A DNA stretch of 35,612 nt from an uncultured Lachnospiraceae bacterium (GTDB taxonomy: Bacteria; Bacillota; Clostridia; Lachnospirales; Lachnospiraceae). The number at the start of each line of letters is the position of its first letter. Positions within the stretch are counted from its first letter, which is position 1. The DNA is taken from the NCBI GenBank assembly GCA_900544685.1, contig UQWA01000030.1:1-35612 (forward strand), written 5' to 3'. The position numbers were made by a program, and so were the translations under genes. Below are positions 8,405-16,269 of the stretch, in pieces. The notes beneath the pieces are model-generated. The model did not search any database. It saw only the letters and a program-made list of their open reading frames with translations, and had not been told where the DNA came from.

Positions 8405-9115
8405 CTATTTTCTGATATAAGATAAAAATTCCTCTGTGGAACGGTTCACCACAAGTTCCTCCGGGAATCCCACTTTTTCAATTAAACTGACAGCCAGGTC
8501 ATGATTCCGGATGTCCCAGATGCAGTGTGCATCACTTCCCATAATCACTGGCTGCTGATATTCCATGCAGTATTTTAGCATCAGAATATCATTCTCCTCC
8601 GTACCAACTCTTGTTCCTGACGGATCCAGTGAATGATTATTCAACTCCAAAAGCTTATGTTCTTCCTTTGCTGTCACAACAACCCGTTCCATATCTACCG
8701 GGTATCTTCCGTCATCCGGATGTCCTATGATGTTCACATAAGGATTCTTCAGTGCCGTTATTAGTGCCCTTGTATTCTCCTGCACACTTCCAGGCTTAAT
8801 ACATGGTGTATGAAGACTGGCAATCACCACATCCATCTGCCTTAACGTAGACTCTGGCAAGTCCAGTTTTCCGTCATAATCCATGATATTCACTTCTGTT
8901 CCAAACAGCACTGGTATACCATTTATCTCTCTTGGCATAACTTTCAGATTATTAAAATAAAACAGATGCGGTCCGCCTGGCATCTCAGGTGCATGATCCG
9001 TAATGCCAAGCAGTTCCAAACCTTTTTCTGATGCTGCCTGCACCATCTCCATGATGGTGTTATACGCATGCCCGCTTACCAGTGTATGGGTATGAATATC
9101 TAAAACATCTCTCAT
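8405..9115 (-). CDS. PHP-domain phosphatase (YcdX-like)
   Basis: This 236-residue PHP metallo-phosphatase has metal-binding motifs all along the chain: DIHTHT (H8, H10), GITDHAPEMPGGPH, GTEVN, ASLHTP, IGHPDDGRYPVD and GSDAH. These match the YcdX-type branch rather than the DNA-polymerase or HisJ branches. The substrate is unknown. The start at 9115 is preferred over the more upstream in-frame codons because AAAGGAAGG lies just before it and the PHP domain begins at residue 4. It is predicted to form an operon with the TrpR-like gene. Confidence 0.88.
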   Translation of the reverse strand: MRDVLDIHTHTLVSGHAYNTIMEMVQAASEKGLELLGITDHAPEMPGGPHLFYFNNLKVMPREINGIPVLFGTEVNIMDYDGKLDLPESTLRQMDVVIASLHTPCIKPGSVQENTRALITALKNPYVNIIGHPDDGRYPVDMERVVVTAKEEHKLLELNNHSLDPSGTRVGTEENDILMLKYCMEYQQPVIMGSDAHCIWDIRNHDLAVSLIEKVGFPEELVVNRSTEEFLSYIRK

Positions 9116-9142
9116 GTCATCCTTCCTTTCTTCACTTTTCTC

Positions 9143-9172
9143 AGTATACCATACTACTATTCTTTTAATCAA
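9143..9172 (-). promoter_or_regulatory. Predicted promoter of the PHP phosphatase gene
   Basis: In the minus sense, TTGATT (9167-9172), an 18-base spacer and TATACT (9143-9148) lie about 30-55 bases before the start codon. The match to the sigma-A consensus is good at -10 and fair at -35. Confidence 0.45.
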
Positions 9173-9209
9173 CCACTTTCCTGTTTTAAAGCGTGAATAT
9201 GTGAAAGAA

Positions 9210-9262
9210 AATAAAATCCCATACAGGAGCTTCTTTTTTTGTCATCTCGCTGTATGGGATCC
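9210..9262 (-). terminator. Terminator after the TSCPD protein gene
   Basis: The arms ATCCCATACAG (9216-9226) and CTGTATGGGAT (9250-9260) are perfectly complementary around a large 23-base loop. On the minus strand they are followed by the T-rich TTTATTTTCTTT. It ends the gene whose stop is at 9286 and isolates the PHP promoter. Confidence 0.65.
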
Positions 9263-9285
9263 TCGGATTTTACCTCTATTTTTGT

Positions 9286-9558
9286 TTACGCCTGTTCATC
9301 CAGGTATTCTTTTAATGCCTGTGCAAGCTGATCCGGGCAGGAGGTTGGGCGTATTCCACACTTGGTTCCTTCCAGACGGTGCATCACATCGGCTACATCC
9401 ATACCTTCTACCAGACGTCCGATTCCTGCAGTATTTCCACTGCATCCACCGATAAAGTTCACATTTTTCAGTTTATTATCTTCTACTTCAAAAGTCACTG
9501 CAGAAGAACAGACTCCTTTATTTTTATGAATATATGTGTTATCTTCTTTTTTCAACAT
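9286..9558 (-). CDS. Stand-alone TSCPD-domain protein (TIGR03905-like)
   Basis: This 90-residue protein consists of a single TSCPD domain, named after the motif seen here as PTSCPDQLAQAL near the C-terminus. The conserved pieces are GVCSSAVTFEVEDNKLKNVNFIGGCSGN and LEGTKCGIRPTSCPDQ, with several invariant cysteines. The domain also forms the C-terminus of the B12-dependent ribonucleotide reductase NrdJ. No enzymatic role is established for the stand-alone form, and thiol or metal chemistry is inferred from the cysteines. The ribosome binding site AAAGGA lies about ten bases upstream, and a possible promoter (TTGCAG-17-TATACT, 9602-9630) precedes it. Confidence 0.85.
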   Translation of the reverse strand: MLKKEDNTYIHKNKGVCSSAVTFEVEDNKLKNVNFIGGCSGNTAGIGRLVEGMDVADVMHRLEGTKCGIRPTSCPDQLAQALKEYLDEQA

Positions 9559-9745
9559 AGTATTTCATTCCTTTCTGTGGTAATTACTGCTAACTGGGTA
9601 CAGTATATCATAAATTCAACCTGACTGCAATTCCAGAATCCACCTGCATGCCAGTCTCACATCCCAGACTACTATCAGCGGATTTTACACATATCTCCGC
9701 ATTCCAGCATATAGTAATCTGATCATGTTTTTGGAGTTTTTATTT

Positions 9746-10747
9746 ATGAAAAAACGTCTTTCTGTACTCTTTCTGACTACCAGTCTGCTATTGTCTTCTC
9801 TGATATCAGGCAATGTATCTGCATCAGATTCTGTAGATCTGACGGCTGTCACATTAAGTGAGGTGGCACATTCCATCTTTTATGCACCACAGTATGTCGC
9901 TTACGAACAGGGATATTTTATCGATGAAGGACTGGATGTGACTATTACGACTGCTTTTGGTGCAGATAAAGTCATGGCTGCACTTCTCTCAGATTCTGCT
10001 GAAATCGGACTGATGGGATGTGAATCAACGATTTATGCCTACAATGAAGGTGCAGCCGATACAGTTCTAAATTTCGCCCAGCTCACTCAGCGTGCAGGGA
10101 ACTTCTTAATTGCCAGAGAACCAATGCCTGATTTCAAATGGAGTGATCTGAAAGGTCATACCGTACTTGGTGGACGAAAAGGTGGCATGCCAGAAATGGT
10201 GTTCGAATATATCCTAAAAAACAATGATATAGATCCTGCCACAGATCTGACTATTGACCAGAGCATTGATTTTGGTTCTACTGGTGCTGCCTTTACCAGT
10301 GGATTGGGTGACTTTACAGTTGAATTCGAGCCTTCTGCCACTGCACTGGAAAAAGAAGGTGCCGGATATGTGGTGGCCTCTCTTGGTATGGATTCTGGTT
10401 ATGTACCGTATACTTCCTACTGCTGCAAATCCAGCTACCTGGCTGCACATTCTGATGTCATCCAGAAATTCACTAATGCATTACAAAGGGGTGTGGATTA
10501 TGTCTTAACCCACACCCCGGAAGAAACTGCTTCGGTGATTGCTCCTCAGTTTGCTGAAAGTGATCTCGATACTATCACGAAGATTGTAAATCGCTATCTC
10601 TCTCAGGATACCTGGAAACCATCTTTAATTTTTGATCAGGATCACTTCACCACTCTTCAGGATATTCTGGAATCTGCCGGTGAACTGACGAACCGTGTTC
10701 CTTATGAAGAACTGATCATCACAGATTATGCAGATCAGGCTTCCTGA
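9746..10747 (+). CDS. Orphan ABC-transporter substrate-binding protein (NMT1/SsuA/ThiY-like)
   Basis: This 333-residue secreted protein has a signal peptide (MKKRLSVLF...SGNVSA, cleavage expected before SDSVD). The mature part reads SEVAHSIFYAPQYVAYEQGYFIDEGLDVTI, typical of the NMT1/SsuA/ThiY family that binds sulfonates, nitrate or pyrimidine precursors. The start at 9746 is preferred because GGAG (9733-9736) lies nine bases upstream. The ATG at 9725 has no ribosome binding site. There is no lipobox cysteine, although Gram-positive binding proteins usually are lipoproteins. No permease or ATPase gene lies within the window. Its 3' end overlaps the convergent ftsW-like gene by 13 bases. The ligand cannot be told from the sequence. 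Confidence 0.85.
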   Translation: MKKRLSVLFLTTSLLLSSLISGNVSASDSVDLTAVTLSEVAHSIFYAPQYVAYEQGYFIDEGLDVTITTAFGADKVMAALLSDSAEIGLMGCESTIYAYNEGAADTVLNFAQLTQRAGNFLIAREPMPDFKWSDLKGHTVLGGRKGGMPEMVFEYILKNNDIDPATDLTIDQSIDFGSTGAAFTSGLGDFTVEFEPSATALEKEGAGYVVASLGMDSGYVPYTSYCCKSSYLAAHSDVIQKFTNALQRGVDYVLTHTPEETASVIAPQFAESDLDTITKIVNRYLSQDTWKPSLIFDQDHFTTLQDILESAGELTNRVPYEELIITDYADQAS

Positions 10748-11901
10748 TCCTTAAACCGGATCCGCTTTGATACACTGAGCGCCAATGCCATTTCCGCCAT
10801 CAAAAATACAATGGACGTTCCACCATAACTGATAAATGGTAAGGTAATACCAGTGGTAGGAATGACATTGGTAACAACTGCTATATTCAGTACTACCTGT
10901 AATGCAATATGAATAAATATACCGGATGCTATCAGGGAGCCCAGTAAATCCGGTGCATTCTGTGCAATAAAAAACAATCTGTACAGCATAAATGCAAACA
11001 GAATTGTCAGCATGATTGCTCCAAACAGTCCCAGTTCTTCGCAGATAATTGTGAAAATCATATCATTCTGGGCTTCCGGTACATAATCCAGCTTCTGCAG
11101 ACTGTTTCCCAGACCTTTACCGAAAAATCCCCCTGATCCAATCGCATACAGTCCCTGCATTACCTGATAGCCGCCCACGCTGGAATTTGCCTCAGGATTT
11201 AGCCATACCTGAACTCGTCTCAATCGGAAACTGCCGCTTGTTACACTTCCCTTTACGAACCATACCACTGCTACTGCTATCACTGCAATCAGAATCACAC
11301 CTGCTACAAATGGTCTGCTGTCTGGGAACACAATAAACAGTAATACAACAGTAATACCGGCAATAATAATCGCAGTACTTAAATTATCCGTAAATGCAAA
11401 AGTCAAAAAAGAGGTGATTCCACCTGCAATCAATACTGTAAAAAATGCCGGCCATGTCCGCATATTCTTTCCCATCTTTACAATCAGAGTTGGCAGAAAT
11501 AAAATAATAGCCACCTTCGCCATCTCTGCCGGCTGAAATGATACCGGTCCGAAATAAATCCATCTCTTGGCACCATTTAGCTCCGTTCCAATAAACTTTG
11601 TCAGAAACAATAAGATATTGGCAATCAGATATAGCCATCCCGCAAAATTCTTGGTCAGTACGTGATAATCAATCTGCGATCCTACAATCACTGCCACCAG
11701 ACAAACTGCACTGATTGCTGCCTGCTTGGTAAAGTAATACATATCGTCTCCGAACTTAATCTGAGCGGAATATGCACTGGAACTGTACAGCATAATCAGT
11801 CCAAAACAGGTCAGCAAAATAACGCTGACCAGAAGATTATAATCATAATATTGAAAAACCTGACGAACATTTTTCTTTATTCCGCGCTTTTTTTTCGCCA
11901 T
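10735..11901 (-). CDS. ftsW: SEDS-family peptidoglycan polymerase (FtsW/SpoVE/RodA)
   Basis: This is a 388-residue membrane protein of the SEDS family, which polymerises lipid II glycan strands together with a class B PBP. The hallmark sequences are SSSAYSA near the first helix, SFQPAEMAKVAIILFLP after the fourth, YQVMQGLYAIGSGGFFGKGLGNSLQKL-YVPEAQNDMIFTIICEELGL in the large extracytoplasmic loop, and PTTGITLPFISYGGTS near the C-terminus. These fit FtsW/SpoVE better than RodA. The start at 11901 (MAKKKRG) is favoured because AAGGGG is six bases upstream. The alternative ATG at 11916 has a weaker site. With no division genes adjacent, division (FtsW) and sporulation (SpoVE) roles cannot be distinguished. 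Confidence 0.88.
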   Translation of the reverse strand: MAKKKRGIKKNVRQVFQYYDYNLLVSVILLTCFGLIMLYSSSAYSAQIKFGDDMYYFTKQAAISAVCLVAVIVGSQIDYHVLTKNFAGWLYLIANILLFLTKFIGTELNGAKRWIYFGPVSFQPAEMAKVAIILFLPTLIVKMGKNMRTWPAFFTVLIAGGITSFLTFAFTDNLSTAIIIAGITVVLLFIVFPDSRPFVAGVILIAVIAVAVVWFVKGSVTSGSFRLRRVQVWLNPEANSSVGGYQVMQGLYAIGSGGFFGKGLGNSLQKLDYVPEAQNDMIFTIICEELGLFGAIMLTILFAFMLYRLFFIAQNAPDLLGSLIASGIFIHIALQVVLNIAVVTNVIPTTGITLPFISYGGTSIVFLMAEMALALSVSKRIRFKDQEA

Positions 11902-12014
11902 TGAACGCCCCTTCATCTCTCTTTTTCACTCTTCTATCTTTTATTCATCACTTTTATAAGGATAACATCAGACCCGTGTTTATGCAAGTTTTTTTCAAAA
12001 ACCCTCCCCATATT

Positions 12015-12049
12015 TCCTGTTAAAAAAGGGGATTCGCAATCCCTTTTTT
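12015..12049 (-). terminator. Terminator after the CHAP endolysin gene
   Basis: GGGATT (12029-12034), loop CGC, AATCCC (12038-12043), flanked by six A and six T residues. It can work in both directions. On the minus strand it directly follows the endolysin stop at 12063. Confidence 0.8.
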
Positions 12050-12062
12050 ACACTGCATATAT

Positions 12063-12854
12063 TTAATCTGACACTTTTAGATACCGTGCAGAACAATATC
12101 CTTTTAGATCCTCATATACTACATATAGCCATTTGATCTGCTCTGGCGTTTCATTGTAATAACCATCACAATGTATTTTTTCCCCGGCAGGAACTACTAT
12201 GATTCCAGATTTTTCCTTTCCGGCTCCGGTTCGCATCCACAGATCTGTGATGGTTTCGTATGTTCCCTCTGTTTTTTCATCATAGAACCGTGCATCCTCT
12301 GCCAATAACTCATTATTTTCACTTATTTCCGGTGTTTTGGAATCTGATTCTTTTTTACTGTAATGTGGAAGTGCAAATCCCCTGATGTATCCCCACCCAA
12401 ATGGAACGATTCTTCTGCCAACAATGCCGCCTTGAGTATTTCCTTCTATCACTGTCATGGTTCGGTTCTTCTTATCAACAATTTCTATCATCCCAATATG
12501 ATCACTATATGTATTATTGGGCTGTATACTTTTACGCCAACTGTATACAATAATATCCCCTGGCTGTGGAACGATTCGGCCATCTTCTTTCCAGATTCCT
12601 TTTTTGCGGAATTTGCTGACATGTTCCTCTACACCGCATTCAATTCCACCGATCAGTTCTACGGCATTTAACTTTATAAAAACCGCTGATACCGCTCCAT
12701 CGCAATAATCATCTGTATAAGTCAGACGATACCCTCTGGGCTGTGGAAGATAACTGTTGTAAATATCTACGATAGGCTTATGTGTTCCTTTTTTGCGGCT
12801 CATACCAAGCCAGCTTCTAAACACATCTATTGCTTGCTGCGCTGTAATAGACAT
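12063..12854 (-). CDS. CHAP-domain endolysin-like amidase/peptidase with SH3 domain
   Basis: This 263-residue cell-wall hydrolase has an N-terminal CHAP domain carrying C51 (DDYCDGAVSAVF), H119 (YSDHIGMIEIV) and E137 (VIEGN) as the likely active-site residues. PQPGDIIVYSW is also a classic CHAP stretch. The C-terminal part (about 195-263, YETITDLWMRTGAG...WLYVVYEDLKGYCSARYLKVS) is a bacterial SH3 domain that should bind the wall. There is no signal peptide, as in phage endolysins that depend on a holin. The start at 12854 has AGAAGGAGAA upstream. The preceding in-frame codons overlap the holin gene. It lies 28 bases after the holin gene and ends at a strong terminator. Confidence 0.88.
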   Translation of the reverse strand: MSITAQQAIDVFRSWLGMSRKKGTHKPIVDIYNSYLPQPRGYRLTYTDDYCDGAVSAVFIKLNAVELIGGIECGVEEHVSKFRKKGIWKEDGRIVPQPGDIIVYSWRKSIQPNNTYSDHIGMIEIVDKKNRTMTVIEGNTQGGIVGRRIVPFGWGYIRGFALPHYSKKESDSKTPEISENNELLAEDARFYDEKTEGTYETITDLWMRTGAGKEKSGIIVVPAGEKIHCDGYYNETPEQIKWLYVVYEDLKGYCSARYLKVSD

Positions 12855-12882
12855 ATCAAGATTCTCCTTCTGAATTTTTCTT

Positions 12883-13146
12883 TCACTCCTTGCGCAGGAA
12901 ATTGCGAAGCATTTCATAAAATCCCGTAGAAGCCAAACCGCTGATCATCCCACCCAGAATGATTTCCGCTGAGATCGCGTTGGGATAATTCATAATAATT
13001 GAAATTCCTGTTCCCAAAGTCAGGGCTGCCAATGGAATATAGCGGTTTGGAAAACGACGAAAAGCGGTTTTAAGCACGTACCCAACCAACAGACAAATTC
13101 CTAAAATCAGAGGATTAATATATTCCATGATATAGTTCAGATCCAT
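12883..13146 (-). CDS. Phage-type holin
   Basis: This 87-residue membrane protein has hydrophobic segments at about residues 12-28, 37-55 and 62-78, and a basic C-terminal tail (EMLRNFLRKE). Size, topology and position directly before a signal-less CHAP endolysin identify it as a holin-like protein, which forms the membrane holes through which the lysin leaves. GAGGAAAG precedes the ATG. I cannot assign it to a numbered holin family by eye. No other phage genes are nearby. Confidence 0.75.
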   Translation of the reverse strand: MDLNYIMEYINPLILGICLLVGYVLKTAFRRFPNRYIPLAALTLGTGISIIMNYPNAISAEIILGGMISGLASTGFYEMLRNFLRKE

Positions 13147-13202
13147 GTTCTTTCCTCATCTTTCTACTAAAAATTCGCATTATTATTTTATACTTTGATG
13201 GT

Positions 13203-13240
13203 AAAACCGGTTCCCCTGTAAGTAGGAACCGGTCTTTTGA
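13203..13240 (-). terminator. Terminator after cotJC
   Basis: ACCGGTTCC (13206-13214) pairs with GGAACCGGT (13225-13233) around a ten-base loop, and the minus strand continues TTTTACC. It separates cotJABC from the holin/endolysin genes, which therefore need their own promoter. Confidence 0.8.
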
Positions 13241-13273
13241 TTCTCCTATCTATCCCATTATCACATGTGCTGA

Positions 13274-13915
13274 TTACTGCTGTTTACAGTTGCTGTTATT
13301 CGGAAGGCAGGTCACAGGTTTGTCAAATGCCGGATTGTATCCATAGAAGTTTCTGGAATCCAAGTCATCCTGAATCATACGCAAAGCTTCACCGAATCTC
13401 TGATAATGAACCACTTCTCTTGCACGCAGGAAACGTATCGGATCTGCTATTTCCGGCATATTTCCAACTACACGCAGGATATTATCGTATGTGCTTCGAG
13501 CCTTCTGTTCTGCCGCCATATCTTCATGAAGATCGGTAATCGGATCTCCCTTAGACTGAAATTCGCAGGCATTAAATGGAACACCTCCCGCAGCCTGTGA
13601 CCATACAGCTACTGTATGGTCAATATAATATGGTCCAAATCCGGATTTTTCGATTTCTTCCATAGAAAGATTACGGGTAAGCTGGTAAACAATGGCTGAA
13701 ACCATTTCCAGATGCGCAAGTTCTTCAGTTCCAATATCTGTCAGCAAACCACATACTCTTCGGTCTGACATCGTAAACCTTTGTGAAAGATATCGCATGG
13801 ATGCTCCTATTTCACCATCTGGGCCTCCATACTGACTCATGATAAAGGTTGCGATCTTTGCATTTGGAGTCGTAATCTTTATCGGGTATTGCAGTCTCTT
13901 TTCATAGTTCCACAT
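13274..13915 (-). CDS. cotJC: Spore coat protein CotJC (manganese-catalase family)
   Basis: This 213-residue member of the manganese-catalase-like CotJC family is a component of the inner spore coat in Bacillus. Characteristic parts are MWNYEKRLQYPI, YGGPDGEIGASMRYL, DIGTEELAHLEMV and DMAAEQKARSTYDNI; the glutamates and histidines in the last three are the di-manganese ligands of the family. The start at 13915 is chosen because AAAGGGGG lies about ten bases upstream and the family begins with this Met-Trp. Its first 37 bases overlap the end of cotJB. It is third in the cotJABC operon and is followed by a terminator. Confidence 0.95.
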   Translation of the reverse strand: MWNYEKRLQYPIKITTPNAKIATFIMSQYGGPDGEIGASMRYLSQRFTMSDRRVCGLLTDIGTEELAHLEMVSAIVYQLTRNLSMEEIEKSGFGPYYIDHTVAVWSQAAGGVPFNACEFQSKGDPITDLHEDMAAEQKARSTYDNILRVVGNMPEIADPIRFLRAREVVHYQRFGEALRMIQDDLDSRNFYGYNPAFDKPVTCLPNNSNCKQQ

Positions 13916-14211
13916 GAACAACATCCCCCTTTCCCTGTGATTTCCCATGGCCATGGCTGAAGAATCCAGTTCCATGAACTGTCTTGTGAGACTTCCATGC
14001 TGTCAATGGTCAGTGGTTCAAATCTTCTGGAATATACTGCCACGGCGGCATTCCTCTGTCGGGTAAACTGATCTGCATACTGTAGTGCCTTGCAATCATA
14101 AGGATGGGTATCCAGGTACAATAAGAGGTCATCCAGTGCAAAACTGACTTCGTTAATACAATTCATCAGTTGTGTCTGTGTCATAGATTCAAAGGAAGCA
14201 TTCTGATTCAT
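13879..14211 (-). CDS. cotJB: Spore coat protein CotJB
   Basis: This 110-residue CotJB shows the family signature: an N-terminal helix (LMNCINEVSFALDDLLLYLDTHPYDCKALQYA), FEPLTIDS, and the C-terminal W-x-W-x-x-x-PWPWE motif (SWNWILQPWPWE). The protein runs about 20 residues past PWPWE with a cysteine-rich tail (GKGGCCSCGTMKRDCNTR), longer than I expect for the family. That tail is encoded in the overlap with the start of cotJC. Its ATG overlaps the stop of cotJA by four bases, which indicates translational coupling. Confidence 0.92.
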   Translation of the reverse strand: MNQNASFESMTQTQLMNCINEVSFALDDLLLYLDTHPYDCKALQYADQFTRQRNAAVAVYSRRFEPLTIDSMEVSQDSSWNWILQPWPWEITGKGGCCSCGTMKRDCNTR

Positions 14212-14405
14212 GAGCAGCCTCCTCTCCGTCCACAGAATGGTTTATCTAGTTCCGGGAAAATGGTGCCTCTGGATAAACCTTCGCGGAAATCATAGATCGT
14301 ATGAAAAGACTGCCACGGAACATATGCCATGGCGATCGGAAACGAAGCCAATGGATCAGAATGGCACATCTGAACAGGTTGATTGTTACGACATGTTGAT
14401 CTCAT
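14208..14405 (-). CDS. cotJA: Spore coat-associated protein CotJA
   Basis: This 65-residue protein carries the CotJA core MAYVPWQSFHTIYDFREGLSRGTIFPELDKPF, where the AYVP-Q and GTIFPEL motifs are diagnostic. CAGGAG lies just upstream of the ATG at 14403-14405. It is the first gene of cotJABC. In Bacillus subtilis this operon is made in the mother cell under sigma-E. Confidence 0.95.
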   Translation of the reverse strand: MRSTCRNNQPVQMCHSDPLASFPIAMAYVPWQSFHTIYDFREGLSRGTIFPELDKPFCGRRGGCS

Positions 14406-14432
14406 AGAAACTCCTGATGTTTTTTCACTATT

Positions 14433-14440
14433 ATGGTATG
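14433..14440 (-). promoter_or_regulatory. Possible sigma-E -10 element of cotJABC
   Basis: In the minus sense, CATACCAT lies 28 bases before cotJA, one base from the sigma-E -10 consensus CATACAAT. No convincing -35 element was found at the right distance, so this is tentative. Confidence 0.3.
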
Positions 14441-14475
14441 AATAAAATCAGGATTCGTGCATAGTGCACCCACAG

Positions 14476-15279
14476 CTATATATTTTGTTGTTCCAACTTT
14501 TTCATATGTAAACGATATATCACAAAAATTGTACCTCCGGTAAAAATCCAGGATGCAACGTAGACATTCATCAACATCTCATATGTTGGGAACATCCTGA
14601 ATACTGTAACCATCCAGATCATACGAAAAACAACTGTTCCAAGAATCGTAACAATAGACGGTTCCAGAGATTTTCCCATTCCACGCATTGCTGCACTGAC
14701 AATATTGGATATCACAGTAGCAATTGCTACCCCGGCAACTCCAAGCTGAAAAACGATCACAAGTATCAGATTCAGGATCACATTGATTATTCCTGAAACG
14801 ATCAGGTAATACATAGGACGTCTTGTATCACCAAAACTTCGTAGTACTGCTGCGCCAAAATTATATACTAACATACACGGCAGACTCAGAAAATAGATTC
14901 TGATATACAGTAAAGCCACCTGTAACACACTATCCGGGGTTCCAGACAATTCCAGCACACTCCTTGATACCAGCATCCCAATCACCATCAGCAATATTCC
15001 CAAAATCAGTCCAAATGTCAGAATCGTATGAATCATAGGATTGATATGTTCTCTCTTCTTCTGTCCAATCAGATTCACGAAAATACCCACCAGCGCCACA
15101 CAGCTTCCTACTGCTGCCAGTGCCGTATCTCCTGCAAATCTTCCTACAACTGCCACATCTGCTGAATTGAACAACTGTTGTAAAATGCTGCTGCATGCCA
15201 GAGGCAGAGAAAACAGAATCAGTTTTCCTGCCAATTCTCCACTTAGCATATCCATTTCTTTCGTTTTTTCAGTTTTCAT
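14476..15279 (-). pseudogene. MATE-family efflux transporter with two internal in-frame deletions
   Basis: The 267-residue product begins like a normal MATE transporter (ILQQLFNSADVAVVGRFAGDTALAAVGS) and ends like one (AMRGMGKSLEPSIVTILGTVVFRMIWMVTVF). The family length is about 450. Compared with my recollection of the family, about 14 residues of the glycine-rich second helix (VGLSVGANVV...) are missing after residue 70. About 165 residues, most of the second half-domain, are missing at residue 196/197 (SNIVSA|AMRGMG). Both gaps keep the frame. Promoter, ribosome binding site (AGGAG) and start are intact, so a shortened protein may be made. It is unlikely to transport, because the inverted two-lobe fold needs both halves. 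An assembly error is also possible. Confidence 0.75.
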
Positions 15280-15326
15280 TTTATCTCCTGCCTGTAATTT
15301 TTCTGAACAATTATCTGGTACACCGC

Positions 15327-15346
15327 CCAGTAAATAACTGTACTGG
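15327..15346. promoter_or_regulatory. Operator-like dyad at the start point of the MATE transcript
   Basis: CCAGTA (15327-15332) and TACTGG (15341-15346) form a perfect inverted repeat just downstream of the predicted -10 (15351-15356), a usual place for a repressor site or a leader hairpin. Confidence 0.35.
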
Positions 15347-15350
15347 CATT

Positions 15351-15379
15351 ATTATAAAACCTCTTGCGATATATTTCAA
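15351..15379 (-). promoter_or_regulatory. Predicted sigma-A promoter of the MATE gene
   Basis: In the minus sense, TTGAAA (15374-15379), 17 bases, then a perfect TATAAT (15351-15356). It overlaps the T-rich tail of the tpiA terminator and supplies the otherwise isolated MATE gene. Confidence 0.6.
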
Positions 15380-15383
15380 AATA

Positions 15384-15432
15384 AAACAAAAAATACCACA
15401 AACCGGCTTTTCACCTGATTTGTGGTATCTTC
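15384..15432 (-). terminator. Terminator after tpiA
   Basis: ATACCACAAA (15393-15402) and TTTGTGGTAT (15419-15428) form a ten-pair stem. The minus strand continues with TTTTTTGTTTTATTTT. It closes the glycolytic gene cluster. Confidence 0.88.
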
Positions 15433-15478
15433 TTCTGCGCTAACTTAGATAAACCTATAATATTCTCAAGGATTCAGA

Positions 15479-16231
15479 TTATTTATTGTAGTTTACGATC
15501 TTGCCGAAGTCTGGCTTCAGAGCAGCGCCACCGATCAGACCACCATCGATGTCTGGTTTGGAAAGGAGCTCTGCCGCGTTGCCTGCATTCATGGATCCGC
15601 CGTACTGGATACGTACTGCTTCTGCAGTAGCTTCATCGTACATTTCAGCGATTGTGTGACGAATCATTGCGCAAACTTCCTGAGCCTGATCTGCTGTTGC
15701 AGTCTTACCTGTTCCGATTGCCCAGATTGGTTCGTAAGCGATGACCATTGTCTTAACCTGATCTGCTGTTACACCTTCCAGATCAGCTTTGATCTGAAGG
15801 TTGATCCAGTCTTTGTATGCGTTTCTTTCACGAAGCTCCAGAGATTCTCCACAACAAAGGATTGGTGTAAGACCGGAAGCAAATGCCTTCAGAACTTTTT
15901 TATTTAAAAGAGCATCGTCTTCTTTGAAGTAATCACGACGTTCTGAATGACCGATGATTACATATTTTACCCCTGCATCCAGAAGCATTGGAGCAGAGAT
16001 CTCACCTGTGTAAGCTCCCTTGTCTTCGATATAGAAGTTTTCAGCACCAACTGCTACGTCAGATCCCTTTACAGCTTCTACAACTGGTACAATGTCGATT
16101 GCCGGTACGCAGTATACAACATCTACATCTGGGTTTACTACCAGGTTTTTCAGTGTGTTTACTAATTCTACTGCCTGACTTGGTGTCATGTTCATTTTCC
16201 AGTTTCCAGCGATAATTTTCTTTCTTGCCAT
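15479..16231 (-). CDS. tpiA: Triose-phosphate isomerase
   Basis: This 250-residue cytoplasmic TIM barrel interconverts dihydroxyacetone phosphate and glyceraldehyde 3-phosphate in glycolysis. The catalytic residues are visible: K12 (GNWKMN), H95 (IIGHSERR) and E167 (AYEPIWAIGTG). The phosphate loops (IGTGKTA, IQYGGSMN, DGGLIGGAALK) are intact. GAGGAAAAG precedes the ATG. It is the last gene of the gapA-pgk-tpiA cluster, 38 bases after pgk, and is followed by a strong terminator. Confidence 0.97.
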   Translation of the reverse strand: MARKKIIAGNWKMNMTPSQAVELVNTLKNLVVNPDVDVVYCVPAIDIVPVVEAVKGSDVAVGAENFYIEDKGAYTGEISAPMLLDAGVKYVIIGHSERRDYFKEDDALLNKKVLKAFASGLTPILCCGESLELRERNAYKDWINLQIKADLEGVTADQVKTMVIAYEPIWAIGTGKTATADQAQEVCAMIRHTIAEMYDEATAEAVRIQYGGSMNAGNAAELLSKPDIDGGLIGGAALKPDFGKIVNYNK

Positions 16232-16269
16232 CGTCTTTTCCTCGATTCTAATTTAATTTTTGCTACTTC

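Noticed and set aside
12063..14405. Prophage region
   Set aside because: Only a holin and an endolysin are present. There is no integrase, terminase, capsid or tail gene, and the neighbours are chromosomal spore genes.
14457..14469. GTGCATAGTGCAC palindrome as terminator of the MATE gene or operator of cotJ
   Set aside because: It is a perfect five-base repeat but too short, and the following minus-strand sequence is not a T-run. It was not strong enough to list as a feature.
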